DNA of 64,000 nucleotides from Tubulanus polymorphus. Lineage: Eukaryota; Nemertea; Palaeonemertea; Tubulaniformes; Tubulanidae. Shown in pieces: positions 36,001-47,400 of the stretch. Each line of letters opens with the position of its first letter. Position 1 is the stretch's first letter. The stretch covers positions 310,001-374,000 of the forward strand of contig NC_134025.1 of NCBI RefSeq assembly GCF_964204645.1. Reading direction: 5' to 3'. The translations under genes and the position numbers were made by a program. A model generated the notes under the pieces. That model saw only the letters and a program-made list of their open reading frames with translations. It was not told the origin of the DNA and ran no database searches.

Positions 36001-39000
36001 AAGTAAATCTAAACACTTTCTTGTATTACATGCATAAGTTCCAAATACATTTATCAATAGAAAAGACAAACGGTTAAAGTTAACAGTGGGATTAGATTCA
36101 GAAAAATACGAACCTTTTTAATGGTTTTCAGGTCTTTCGCATCCTCTCTCAAAATCCCTGGTAATACGTGAAGCTCTGCTGTTCTCATCATATCTAAAAA
36201 CAAGTGAATATGTAGATTGAAAATGATTATCTTCTATCAAAATACAGTCACACAGTAAAGGCTCATTGAGTCAAGATTTACTAACTTATTTCTGCAATTT
36301 CGCTACTTCGAAGGAAGGAAGCGACACGATTGCCAAATGTACAGACTTCGTACATTTCTTTAATTCTTTCCGCCTTAGGTCCGAGATTGGAAAACATCTT
36401 TTGCACAGCGGTCTCACAATATGGTCAACTTCCATGGAACAATTTCTATAATACAAAAGTAATGGGAAAGTTTTAAATAATAATTATGGCTGATCCGATT
36501 CCGAGTCACTCCGGCTTTATGGCCTATATTTCATATATTTCAAATATCACAAATGTTATATACATTCATTGAATACTACTTACCAGAATTAATTCACATT
36601 TCCAAGCTCCAGATATTCATCTTACAAAACAACGAAAAGAACGAGTCGATATACTATATGCACTATGCACTGAGCGTATGGGCGGCCATTCCCGCCAAAA
36701 ATCAGCGTTTCGTCTATTTGTCTGTACTTTGACAAAATGTCATAGTACACCGCCAAAATGTGTAAGCGTAACGTCAAATTGTGTAATGCGGCTAAATAAC
36801 ACAGGGGGCGACACTGTACGGACAGTATTTTGCGGTATTTTTCTCGCTTTGCGATCATCTCAAGGTCGTCTCATTGAAATAATTTTGCGAGTATCAAATC
36901 GACAAATCGTATCATATTCCCTAAACCCAATAAAATGAATTTATTATTACTTTATTAGTTAACTCGGAACTCATAAACTCACGATGTCGTCTCAGGTATG
37001 GAGGCCCTATATGGAAGCCCTGAGACGACACCTTGGGTTCATGAGTTCCCAAGTTCATAACTTCCAGAGTTTATGATATTTCTTCACCCAGCACTGGCAG
37101 TGGTTGTCTCCACCAGTGATGTCCGTCGCTCTACGATCCTAGTGTAACCAACTGTGGTACAACTGTGGTACATCAGACACTAAGATTCTTGGTGAAGATA
37201 TTTCGAGTTTATTTGGGCATGTACAACACTATGAAATTATGCGACATAAAGAATCCTATTATAAGGATGTTAAATCCGATTACGTCATGAATTAACTAAA
37301 AAAATGATGTCCAGCATCAACCAAGACTGGTTGACTGTGCCCAATTCTGCACTGGCAGTCATATGAAGTCGACCGGCAACCAGTCTATCATCAGACATCA
37401 GCTTTCCTAATGGTTTATAGAAAATAAATAGATGTTTAAAAATTTCTCATAACGAGCGTTTGTTATCTTTTTCATCATTAAAACCTGAGCAGATTCATCG
37501 AGAGTCACCGGTTAATCGGAGTCACCCTTCTCTCTAGCCCGCGCACAGAAAATCCGAGCTACCTACCAGAGGAGGAACGGAGGCGCCCTTCAACATACCA
37601 TTAATCGCTGGTTATTCAGTGTCGTCTGAGCCTGAGACGCGGGTCTTTGATAGAGCATCGTGTTTACATTCGACGTTTCGGTATCGCAGGCTTATTTCAT
37701 TAGACGAACTCATGAACTTGAGAACTCAGGAAGTTATGAACTCGGAACTCATGAACTCAAGATGTCGTCTCAGGGCTTCCATAGGTTTACGGCAAAGTAT
37801 TTACTTCCGCTATTTTACCGTACATTATTACTATATATTATAGTATTAACAAACTAAAGTAACAATAAAATCATTTTATTGGGTTTGGGGAATATGATAC
37901 GATTTGTCGATTTGATACTCGCAAAATTATTTCAATAAAACGACCTTGAGATGATCGCAATGCGAGAAAAATACCGCAAAATACTGTCCGTACAGTGTCG
38001 CCCTCCTGTGTTATTTAGCCGCATTACACAATTTGACGTTACGCTAACACATTTTGGCGGTGTACTATGACATTTTGTCGAAGTACAGAAAAATAGACGA
38101 AACGCTGATTTTTGGCGGGAATGGCCGCCCATATGAGCGAAGTTTGTATGAGTCGTGGTGGCAGATAATTATACAACAGTTAGTTGTATAGTGCATGAAC
38201 AAAGGAATAATTGCCTGATCATGTACACATGGCCCTATAGGCACGAAACTACAATAGCATGATATACTTATTAGGCCCAAAGCATTACGTTACTTTGAAT
38301 TTCCACTATACTCTATGTTTTTATTCAACAAAAAATGTACAATGACTTCGACTGAATGTTTTGATAGAAATTTAGCCGAAAATACACACAATTCTCATTT
38401 TTGAGTTGCATTAGAACTTTGAATTTACTATTTCTTTTTAAACTGTACAGTCCATTCAGAAACGCCTAGAGTTTAGAAGAGTTTAATTGTTTTTTTAAAG
38501 CATTAAAAAGCATTGTTCGTTTCTCTGCCGTCTCTCCATAAAACCTAGTCGATGTCTCAGACTAGCAAATCCAGTTATTCAGTCTCTACATATAATTATC
38601 ACACATTAAAGGCGTTCAACACACATTTTAAACATACGACTTTTTAAATCTTAAAGGACGAATTAAAATAAAGGTTCATTAATTTAAAAAATGCATCCTT
38701 GTCGCACACGGTCACCAATTTTTAGATATTGTGATGATACATAGTAAATTGTTTTCAAAGTTAACCCAATTCTAGTTTCCAGTCAAAATGTTTTGTATAT
38801 AACCTACACCACATAGAAAATCAGTTATATTCATCAGCTATACTAATTATTCCCTGTTGCAGGTCTACTTAATTCTTAATTGACAATTGTGACCACTTTA
38901 GGGTTCTTATAAGAACCCTTATGTCTCGAAGAACCCCAATCTGCATTCCATATTGTTGAAGCACCTTAAAGCCTCAACAAGAACCGCAAGGTTCTTCGAA

Positions 39001-42000
39001 GAACCCCCGAAGAACCATTTGTTCTAAGAGTGCAGTACGGACTATAGGTTACAGAATGGCTGTATGATGTTCACTAAATTCCTATCAGATTCTGGATCTG
39101 ATGACTCAAATGCAAAATAGACTTAATTCAATTGTTTGCTATATTAGATTGACGATTTAAGCATGACGATATTAGATTTTGAAGGAAATGAGATGTTTAA
39201 TTGATTAGCATCTGTGGGGAATAAATAACAGGATCTAAACACAATTAACAATGACCGGAATTCAAACCGCTGGTAAAAAACCCCGATACATCTGAATCAC
39301 TATTGGTCTATGTTTTGGCGCTAGAGGTTAGTGTGCTCGGCTGGCATACCGGAGGTTCTGAGATCGAAACCAATCTAGGCTTCGGGTTCACCTAAGGTAA
39401 GGGTTAATGGCTGCATTGGTTAACCCTTGGGTTATTTTTAGCGGCGGCTGGTCGTGGTGTTTTTTTTTCTTTTGTGAATAGAATCACCACACCTGACTGG
39501 TCACCACAGAAAGATGGTCACTACTCAGACCATATATATAGTCGTTACCTGCTGATCCACTAAAACCGCTGATATACTGACGTCTTTTATCGTAATCAGC
39601 CGTGTATTCACTCTACAAATTACACAAATACAAACAATTATCAGATATATATCATAATACCTGAATTATCTCGTATAGAAACCACAATTCATTTCAACTC
39701 AACAGTCAAAATCTTTATTCCAAACTGTCATGCGGCCAACATTAATTCATTTTCAATTAGTTAACATTAAAATCGAATCTGTGGAAGTGGGGGTCCTGAA
39801 TTATAATTACCTGATGAGCATCCTCTGAAGGTATAATGTAGGCTTCTATAGGCCCATTTTTGTTCATTAATCCATTATTTGACATGGCGCGCCGGAGTGA
39901 ATCTAATCTATCACGTGTATCGACTTCAGTCGCTGGTGCCGTGTGGTACTGCGTTAATAAATACGATATCAAATCACTTTTGAGCAATATCTCAAATAAA
40001 GAGATATTTATATTCAAAATACAGAGATATTTGTTACATTTAAACACAAAATATCTAAGCATATTTCAATTAATGTAGATTGTTGAATGTAAATCTAATC
40101 AGGGCCACGCGCAGTCATCGCTTTAGATAGTTAAGACTCCTGATTCCATAGCCGATAAAACAATTAAGCACGACTTATGGAAGTCACAATTTTGCAGCTA
40201 AATCCTGGTTCCACGGGTAAGAGTTATCACTGGGAACTGAATTAGTTCATCAAATCTTAACCCCTGTGGAACTAGGTCCAGGTGGCGCTCTGGCCCTGGA
40301 CAGAAATCTATATCAAGTTATTGTTTAAGACTTCTATTTCTTCATTTGAATAAATACAGAAGGTAATTGTAATTGTAAATGTAAATTTGTGGTCGACTAT
40401 TCCACTCGTTATGCGAAACGTTACATGAATATTCAATCAGCCGAGTACAGTATAATCAGTGAGTAAGAGATTGATTGAAATAACCTCATTTACCATAAAC
40501 CCCGTAATTTATTAATTACTCTCAATTAGGACAAAAAGAATCGTGATCAATCGTATATTAATTGAATTAGACATAAAACAAACCCTTACGACCCTAAAAC
40601 ACTCAATATGCGTCTCAAACTGCAGTATATTGTACAATATTTGTAGATCACAGTTCACAAAAAGAACTATAATTTATTGGTGGAAAATAATCACGCAATA
40701 GAAAGCACTGAATAAATGTGATATAAAATGCTGGCAGTCCGAAATGTTTACAGGATTAGTCTCTTTGTGTGCTGCTGGATTGTAATAACATCTTAATGGA
40801 GATTACTGTTAGGATAAAGTCGAATATTTGTTGAACTATATTTTTCATTCTTAGTGTTCGGAGAAATTATAACATCTCATTACAACCGATCGACTCAAAT
40901 TTATGGAAACACTACAGAATTCATTATTCACAAATTGACACATTTTGTGCGACATGGCCTCCTTGATTATCATTTTTATATTTTTGACTTAGGTATTTTG
41001 GTTATTTTTAATTTTGTATACGGTAGATTTTGATCGTAGGAGCTGCATAACTTACACTGGTGATATTGGTACATTTAGTTCTATCTGCGGCTGAATGAGC
41101 CCAGGAGGGAGGAGCAGCATTCCGTCGAGATCGTGTATGATCGTCAGACGATAATGACGTCACATCAATCTCAGCATCAATCTCATTATTCTCTCTCAAC
41201 ACGTCTCCGAATACAATACTACCTAAAATACAATAAACACTGATTGTACCTCCCTCGTTTCCCCTCAACAAGGACCCTCATCGACTGTATATACCCCACA
41301 CCTCAGGATCCATCGACTAAACACCCACCCACGACCTCCCGGCAGAGACCACGGACATATAAAATCTAGCATTCTGGTCTACCTGTCTATCAGGCCTATT
41401 GCAACCACCCAATCTCTCTGGTACCCCAATCTACCCTCACCCCCATATACATCTACCAGTGTAGTCTAACCCCCTGTTACCCCCTGTGACCCCCATCTTC
41501 CCGGACCTCCTGTTGCCAGTATAACAATCTCCGGCATAACAAGTTGTTATGCGTATCTATTTATAGATAAGAAAATGTAATATTTACAAATATAAACACG
41601 GCATCTGAACAGGTGTTTCCAGTTTTTTTGTTCAGTGGTGGTTACTGAGTGTAAGATGTAAAACACGAAATATTGTAAATTTGGAGAAATTAATTTACGA
41701 AAACTATTTGTATTGATACATCGAAATGATAAAATTATATCATTATATTTCTAGAATAATATATAGAACAAATAGAGGACCCCGCGCGCGGTTCTGTGTG
41801 CATTGAATTTATTTCTGTCTGTTGCCCTAATCTTTATATCCATAAAATCTATTGTAATCATCACTCTATCAAAACAGCATCGATATTTCTAGAATTGTAT
41901 TAAACTTTCATAATTCAAGAAAGCTCGTTTGGAATTTTCAATATTCTGTTGAAAATTTTGCAAGCGTAGAATAATTTATTCATTCTTCTAACGGTTTTAA

Positions 42001-42065
42001 ATGTTTAATGATGTACCTGATAAAATAAGTGAGATCGAGATTATCCAAACTGGAGGCACCATCAT
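30081..42065 (-). CDS. XPNPEP2: Membrane-anchored Xaa-Pro aminopeptidase, copy 2 (canonical motif)
   Basis: The same 21-exon structure encodes 735 residues: 42065-42017, 41222-41056, 39948-39811, 39612-39549, 35005-34904, 34753-34523, 34321-34226, 34087-34006, 33846-33732, 33419-33303, 33229-33143, 32816-32766, 32682-32621, 32446-32297, 31923-31863, 31565-31496, 31210-31106, 31031-30954, 30690-30614, 30529-30431 and 30287-30081. Every exon matches copy 1 in length except the second, which is three bases shorter in the Pro/Ala-rich stretch after the signal peptide. This copy has [10 protein letters not shown] with all metal ligands (Asp498, Asp509, His572, Glu609, Glu623), so it should be catalytically competent. 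Other differences from copy 1 include ISE to ILE near 33,305 and GPIGIG to GPIWIG near 31,025. The fourth intron holds the 3.9-kb transposon. The C-terminal hydrophobic tail is retained, with Ile to Met. Confidence 0.93.
30733..30848 (+). mobile_element. tRNA-like SINE fragment (copy 2 of duplication)
   Basis: Counterpart of the element at 20,884, with the same boxes, a few substitutions, and a deletion just upstream of the head. Confidence 0.55.
35826..36424 (-). CDS. Spliced 96-residue reading frame carried by the transposon, unknown function
   Basis: Three minus-strand segments join in phase with consensus sites: 36397-36286 (from an ATG), donor GTTAGT; 36193-36114, acceptor TTTTTAG and donor GTTCGT; 35924-35826, acceptor TTCAG, ending in TGA. 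The product begins [19 protein letters not shown] and contains [16 protein letters not shown] and [16 protein letters not shown]. The frame stays open upstream of the ATG to about 36,424, so an earlier exon may exist, cut off or displaced by the nested element at 36,677. I do not recognise the protein. It could be the C-terminal part of the transposon's own protein or a captured host gene fragment. The evidence is frame and splice consistency only. Confidence 0.4.
36677..38133. mobile_element. Nested 1.46-kb inverted-repeat element with 6-bp target duplication
   Basis: Long terminal inverted repeats of about 280 bases start TATGGGCGGCCATTCC and end GGAATGGCCGCCCATA. They are flanked by the direct repeat TGAGCG (36,671-36,676 and 38,134-38,139). 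The interior has further palindromic blocks (GTCGTCTCAGGGCTTCCAT near 37,766-37,784 and its inverse near 37,008-37,026). The terminal repeats show short open frames that are antiparallel versions of each other. No transposase is seen, so it is non-autonomous. Confidence 0.85.
39290..39500 (+). mobile_element. tRNA-head SINE in copy 2, VNTR part deleted
   Basis: Counterpart of the 25.77-26.06 kb element. The sequence jumps from CCCGATAC to ATCTGAATCACTATTGG, missing about 330 bases present in copy 1, and the A-box region is altered (GGCGCTAGAGGTTAGTG). Confidence 0.55.
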
Positions 42066-43089
42066 CCGTCCAGAGGCAGCGGTGGCAGGCGACCGAAGTA
42101 TAACTACACCAGAAACGAACTGTTAGAACACAATGTAGCTATTGTAGCTATTGTTCTTTCACTCTCTCTCTCTCACTCGCGGCGGCGGCGGCAGTTTGTG
42201 GTATTTTAATCGTCTATACACGACATACCAATAACATATGTAAGAAATTAACCCTCATAGAATCTTACTTTCATTCAATTCAATGTCGTCGTTGTCGAAT
42301 ATTTTCTATCGAGGTGAAGTTTGACCCTTGTTGAGAGATCGGGTTGTGATTCTCAGGTCATTTATATTACGATAAACTTTATCATCGATAAATCCATTTA
42401 ACACGTGATAATCCAATAGTTTTCTTAACCGAAAATACATTAATCTTCACTTGATTACAACATATCAGATCCCACTTTAACCAATCAGGAACAAGCTGCA
42501 CAACACCAAACTCCGATCTGTGAGATCTCGATTTATATTGATTCATATCGCATTCTATTCATCTCCTCGTCTATAGTTTTATTACACTCTTCATTGTCTG
42601 TGGATGAGATATCTGCGCCTCGTGTATGACATATACATGATAGTGCGATCATTCAAATTATGGTCATTTTATGACTTGTTAGTTTAAGTACACAGATAAC
42701 GTTTTGTAGAAGTTCACGTAGTTCATATTGCAGCGAGATTGATAGAGATACATTTCATGAATGATGTAATTCAAATCTATATGGGGTTTAGATCTACAGG
42801 ATCAAGTTCCACAGTTCTCAGGAACTCTAAGAGTCCTCGGAAATGTTAACTGATTCTAACTGTATTCAAACTTACAACTGTGGAAGTGCGTACAATTCAA
42901 ATTATTTGCTGCTTCAAATATATTGAAACTAGGTAATAAGTGTAAAGAAAAATCCTCACAGCGATTTTTTCTTCAAGATATTCACTCGCTTTGTCCGAGA
43001 ATTAAGATTGTTAAGATTGCACAAACTTAGTACGAAGTCACGTTAGTCAACCTTGACCTTCTGCTTCGGTTAGCCGCCTAAATGACGTC

Positions 43090-44486
43090 ACGTGCTGGCG
43101 TCCAATCATCCGTCGCGATGGTCGGTCATTCCTCTAACGTAATGTATAACGGCGTAAAATAAACAAAAAAACCAAACATGAATCTTTGTTTTACTACAAA
43201 CGTGCGGAAGAATTTATTGAAAAGATTTAATAAGAATAACATATTGGAATGATTAGTACATAAATCTATATACTAAAAATAACAAAGAGCAGAGATATAA
43301 TAACAATCATCATTTCAAATATATGTCAACATGTTCGCTGTTACAAAATACTGAGTGAAAGATTTAGAGACAAGATTTAGACTTTTGATGAAACGCATTG
43401 AGTTCGCTATTGATAATTCAAAATCCTACAAATTCTTAGTATTACTGAAGACATTAGGATTATAGTCGAAACGTTAAATGAACTGCACTAGCTCAAGGAA
43501 ACATTTCTTATCGCGGATTTTAAAATTAAACTCTTAAACCTTTTGGGGTACCAGATATCTGTATACATAAACTCTAAATCATAATGTCATCACTTTTTGA
43601 GATTCTTTTTGAAAACTTTCATTAATTAGTAAAATTTCATAAATAATTTCCATCCCTCTGAAACTCCTGAATACAATGCGCATTATGAGAAAACATTTTT
43701 GATCTTAGTCTTATGTACAAAATTTAAAAAGTTTAAATCTTTTAAAGTCCCGTCAGCTGCTTACGTGTTAAAGCTTTTGTAAATTATGTAAAAGTCATGG
43801 AAATCGTATTTACAAACAGAATAACTAAAATCAAATGTAATTCTAATGTATGAAACATTTAATAATACAAGAAATATAAAATACAATATTTTGATTTTTA
43901 GGAAGACAATAAAATATTGGATGAGAAAATTCATTTTTTCCTATACATGTGTAAGGAGAATCCCAGAGTCTATTTACACAAAAAAACATAAAATTGTTTA
44001 TAATCATATCATGCTATATCTTATATATCATTTGTTTTGTTAATATTCACGAAAACTTTAGAGATGAAAATTTCATCTAAATTTCATGACACGAAAAACT
44101 TCAGAGAAAATGCAAAAGAATTGAACACAGGATAAAAATTCACACATTTTGAAAGAGAACATGTCAAAGAATTGAACACAAGATAGAAATTAACACATTT
44201 TGACTGAAGAGAAAATGCTATATAATTTTTGATAAATACTTTTACGATACCTGTAAATAGAGCGACTTGAAACAAAGACTGACAACATTGAAGATTTATA
44301 AACTAAAATTTGTTAAATCTGACATTTCAGGAGGTGAAACACCTCGAACCGACTGTTCACAGTTTTATCAAATCTTCAATATTGCAAGTCTTGCTACATA
44401 TACTGGCACAAGCTTCAATTCATTTCAACTTTAAACAACATTCAGTTGAATTTGTAAGAGTTTGTCAATCATTAGCTGATGATTAA
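43090..44486. other. 3' flank of GRIN1 and right edge of the duplication
   Basis: A/T-rich with no coding signal. It contains a dispersed-repeat fragment (43,430-43,530) and an imperfect 65-70-base tandem duplication (44,100-44,220, GAATTGAACACA units). The minus-strand AATAAA at 43,213-43,218 is one possible polyadenylation signal for GRIN1. Confidence 0.4.
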
Positions 44487-47400
44487 TTACGCGTTAACGT
44501 GAATATGATCAGGATCATAAACTAGATTCTGTCTAGACTGATGACCTGAACCTCCCGGAGATTCTGCTAGTATAGTTGTAGTTGATTTACTATCCAGACC
44601 GGTACTGCGTTTCAGACTCAAACTATCCGTGCGTCCGTTTGGCCTCAAGTCCGGATTGGAATAAGTGGGGTTCTCAAGGATAGTGCGTCGTAGGGTCTTC
44701 CGTTTCTGAAATACCAAAAATTCACGAATCTTTAGCGGGTTTTATGAAATTGTTTAAAAAACATTTTTGACCTATTTCTGCACATCATTAAGGCGAAGGT
44801 GACACATTTAAAAAATAGATTTTCAGATCATCAAATTTCTTAAAGATTTTATCATTTTTTTTCAGGTATTAATTTCATGATAAATGCAGGCAATTACAAC
44901 AACCACCACTTTAACAGAAATAAAGAACCAGAAAAGCCATGCATAGAACTATAATCCGCTCAACACATTCCCGTCATGTTTATCTCATTGTTACATATTT
45001 CAACTGATTTAAATGAAATATGAAACTAAATTGAAATTTACATCCAAAATCGCATGCTTTACACATTTCATTCAAAGCCATGATAAATAGAATATTGATT
45101 AGAAACATTCGGATTAATTTGTTATTTGAACTGATTCTCCAGTAATACATGAAGCTATTATAGGATTGTTAGAATGAAACCCTCAATAATAATGACCTAT
45201 GTGAACCCACTACCATGTTTTAGATAGGTTTAGAGTGTCATAGTTAAACCTGGACAGTGTACTGCAGGTGTGCACGTTAGTTAGTATAAAGCTTCCCAAT
45301 CCAATGTTGAAACTTTATATTTTTACCGTAACGGTTTTTGTTTTTGCCAAGGATTACTGTGTTGCGGTCTAGGATTACTGTGTTGCGGTCTATCGGATTT
45401 AGGATAATGATATTTTCTATATTGAGACAGTTCTTCACGTATTTGTGAAAACGTAGATCTGCGACATTTACGAACCTAAAACCATTCATAATATGATCAA
45501 TAAAATTATCATCAGTCACAGTATCTTGAGCTGTTCATGAAGTATTCTACACATCCATGAGTTAGTACGCGGTCCAAAATTGACCGGGTATCAAAAATCC
45601 TCAATCTGAGTGATAACCACCATAGTAACAATGAGAAACCACGGTAATAACCAACAATTTTCAAAGTTGTTCTCAGGATTATTTTGGCCGCACATCTATG
45701 AAACACAGTCCTGGTAGATTTTTGTGTAGTATCTACTTAATGAACTAACTCGAACCCAACTGATAAAATCAGCAGTAAATCATATGAACTCAATCAGAAT
45801 CCTGTAAAATAAACAGTTCTTAATTGACATACACTGACATGCTGAAATAAGAGAGAGAGACACCGCGAACCAGTTACAAAATTTGGTTCTACTTTTTATA
45901 CATGGACAAAAAACCTAATGATTTAAAAGTACAGAGGAACCTTATTACAACGACCTCAGACATAACCAATTATCTGTTTTTACAAACATAGAATTTCATC
46001 CCAAATAGGATAATTTCATACTGTATATAGAACTATCAGTTATATTGAACAGATTTTCTGGTGCTTGAAGTTTGTTGTATCGAGGTTCCGCTATAATACA
46101 GGCCTGAATGTAAATCATTGCGGTCTTTATTTTACTTTGACGGAGAATAAATTGAAATCTTATCTTTCAATTAGAAATACGCACATGTAGCTGATGAAAT
46201 AGAAAGAAGAGAGAGGAGAGAGAGAGAGAAATAGAGAGAGATAGAGAAGGAATGAGAAAGAAATGCGCGCACAATATCAATATTGATAGAAAGGGGAGAG
46301 AAAATGTGCACTAAATTTTCATGAGCCAAAAAACACCAGAAAATTCAATCAAATTCAATTAAAAATGTATTGGTTCCAAAAGTTATTTTTATGATAAATT
46401 ACGGAGATATTTCATCAGTAGATTTACTGTATTTATTTCTAAAGAATAAAGGGTTTGAACTGACCTCAATATTCCCGCGCCAGCGGTCAGCTGCGTTCCT
46501 AGCTAACTCCAACTCCTTCTCTTTCATACCGCGATGTCTTTTATACGCGATCTCAATAAATATCAGAAAAACACCGGCAATAATTCCACCAGCGACCAAC
46601 ATAAATACACCTGTAATTAACAGTAGATACTAAATAAAGCTGCAAGGCAGCGATAACGGGTTTTCTGCAGCACAGCCCTGGGTCAGTTGCACAGACGTGG
46701 CTAAGATTTAAGACCGGGGACTGGTTCCAAAGTCAGGGCTTAAACTTAAGACAATTCTGAGACAAACTTAGTTCTATAGCCAATCTAACAACTTAAGACC
46801 AGTGTTTACATGTTTTAACAAGTTTTTTTTGGATTTAAGTCATGACTGTGCAACTTCTGCAACTGAGCTGAAGGTATATTTACGTGTATGCCTTATTCTG
46901 GCAGTACGACCGATAGAAAGAGTGATCACGAACCTGCCATGTTAGTAAGACCCAGCGTAGCAGGAGATTGATCCCCTTCTTTACACTCCTGACTCGTCGG
47001 TTCAACTAGAATCCATTTTGTATCCAATTTCTCCATACTTCCTCCTGATAAAACAGAACAAATACATCGTATCAAATACTACATTTACTCATTTCAATTA
47101 ATCGAATTGAATACATTATTTGATTACAATTTTTGTACCCCCCCCCCTCTAGTTTTCTCTGCCTTAAATTTGTTAGTTTGTTTATGATATTCTTGATTAT
47201 CTTTACAACACTTACAATAGTTACAATGTCAAACACACTGTATTACATTGTATTTATTGTATAACTTACGTTCATGCATGTTCAGTATTTTCAGAGATAT
47301 TCTATTCACCCACGGACTCTTCCTGCGTAAACCTATCCCAAATCCAGATCTACCGAATAATTCTCCGACCGTCACCAAATCACAATCTTTAGACGCTTCG

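Larger units (their letters stand above)
35148..39032. mobile_element. 3.9-kb TIR transposon, CACTA/EnSpm-like ends, in XPNPEP2 copy 2 intron
   Basis: The left end reads CACTCTTAAAACAAAGGG. The right end, reverse complemented, reads CACTCTTAGAACAAATGG. Both ends carry many sub-terminal AGAACCYTT / AAGGTTCTT repeats. The uninterrupted site in copy 1 reads CTACAATACGG (25,277-25,287), while the filled site reads CTACAC | element | CAGTACGG. This is consistent with a 2-3 base target duplication (CA or CAN). CACT termini with short target duplications and sub-terminal repeats are typical of CACTA/EnSpm elements. No recognisable transposase was found. The interior carries a spliced reading frame and a second, nested element. 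Confidence 0.85.
29712..43089. repeat. Tandem segmental duplication, copy 2
   Basis: Second copy, head to tail and nearly identical by eye through exons and introns. The excess length comes from a transposon insertion at 35,148-39,032. The high identity of introns as well as exons indicates a recent duplication. Confidence 0.95.

Noticed and set aside
36622..38280. Matching open frames at 36,678-36,938 and 37,932-38,132
   Set aside because: They are the two inverted arms of the nested element read from opposite strands, and neither shows a protein domain.
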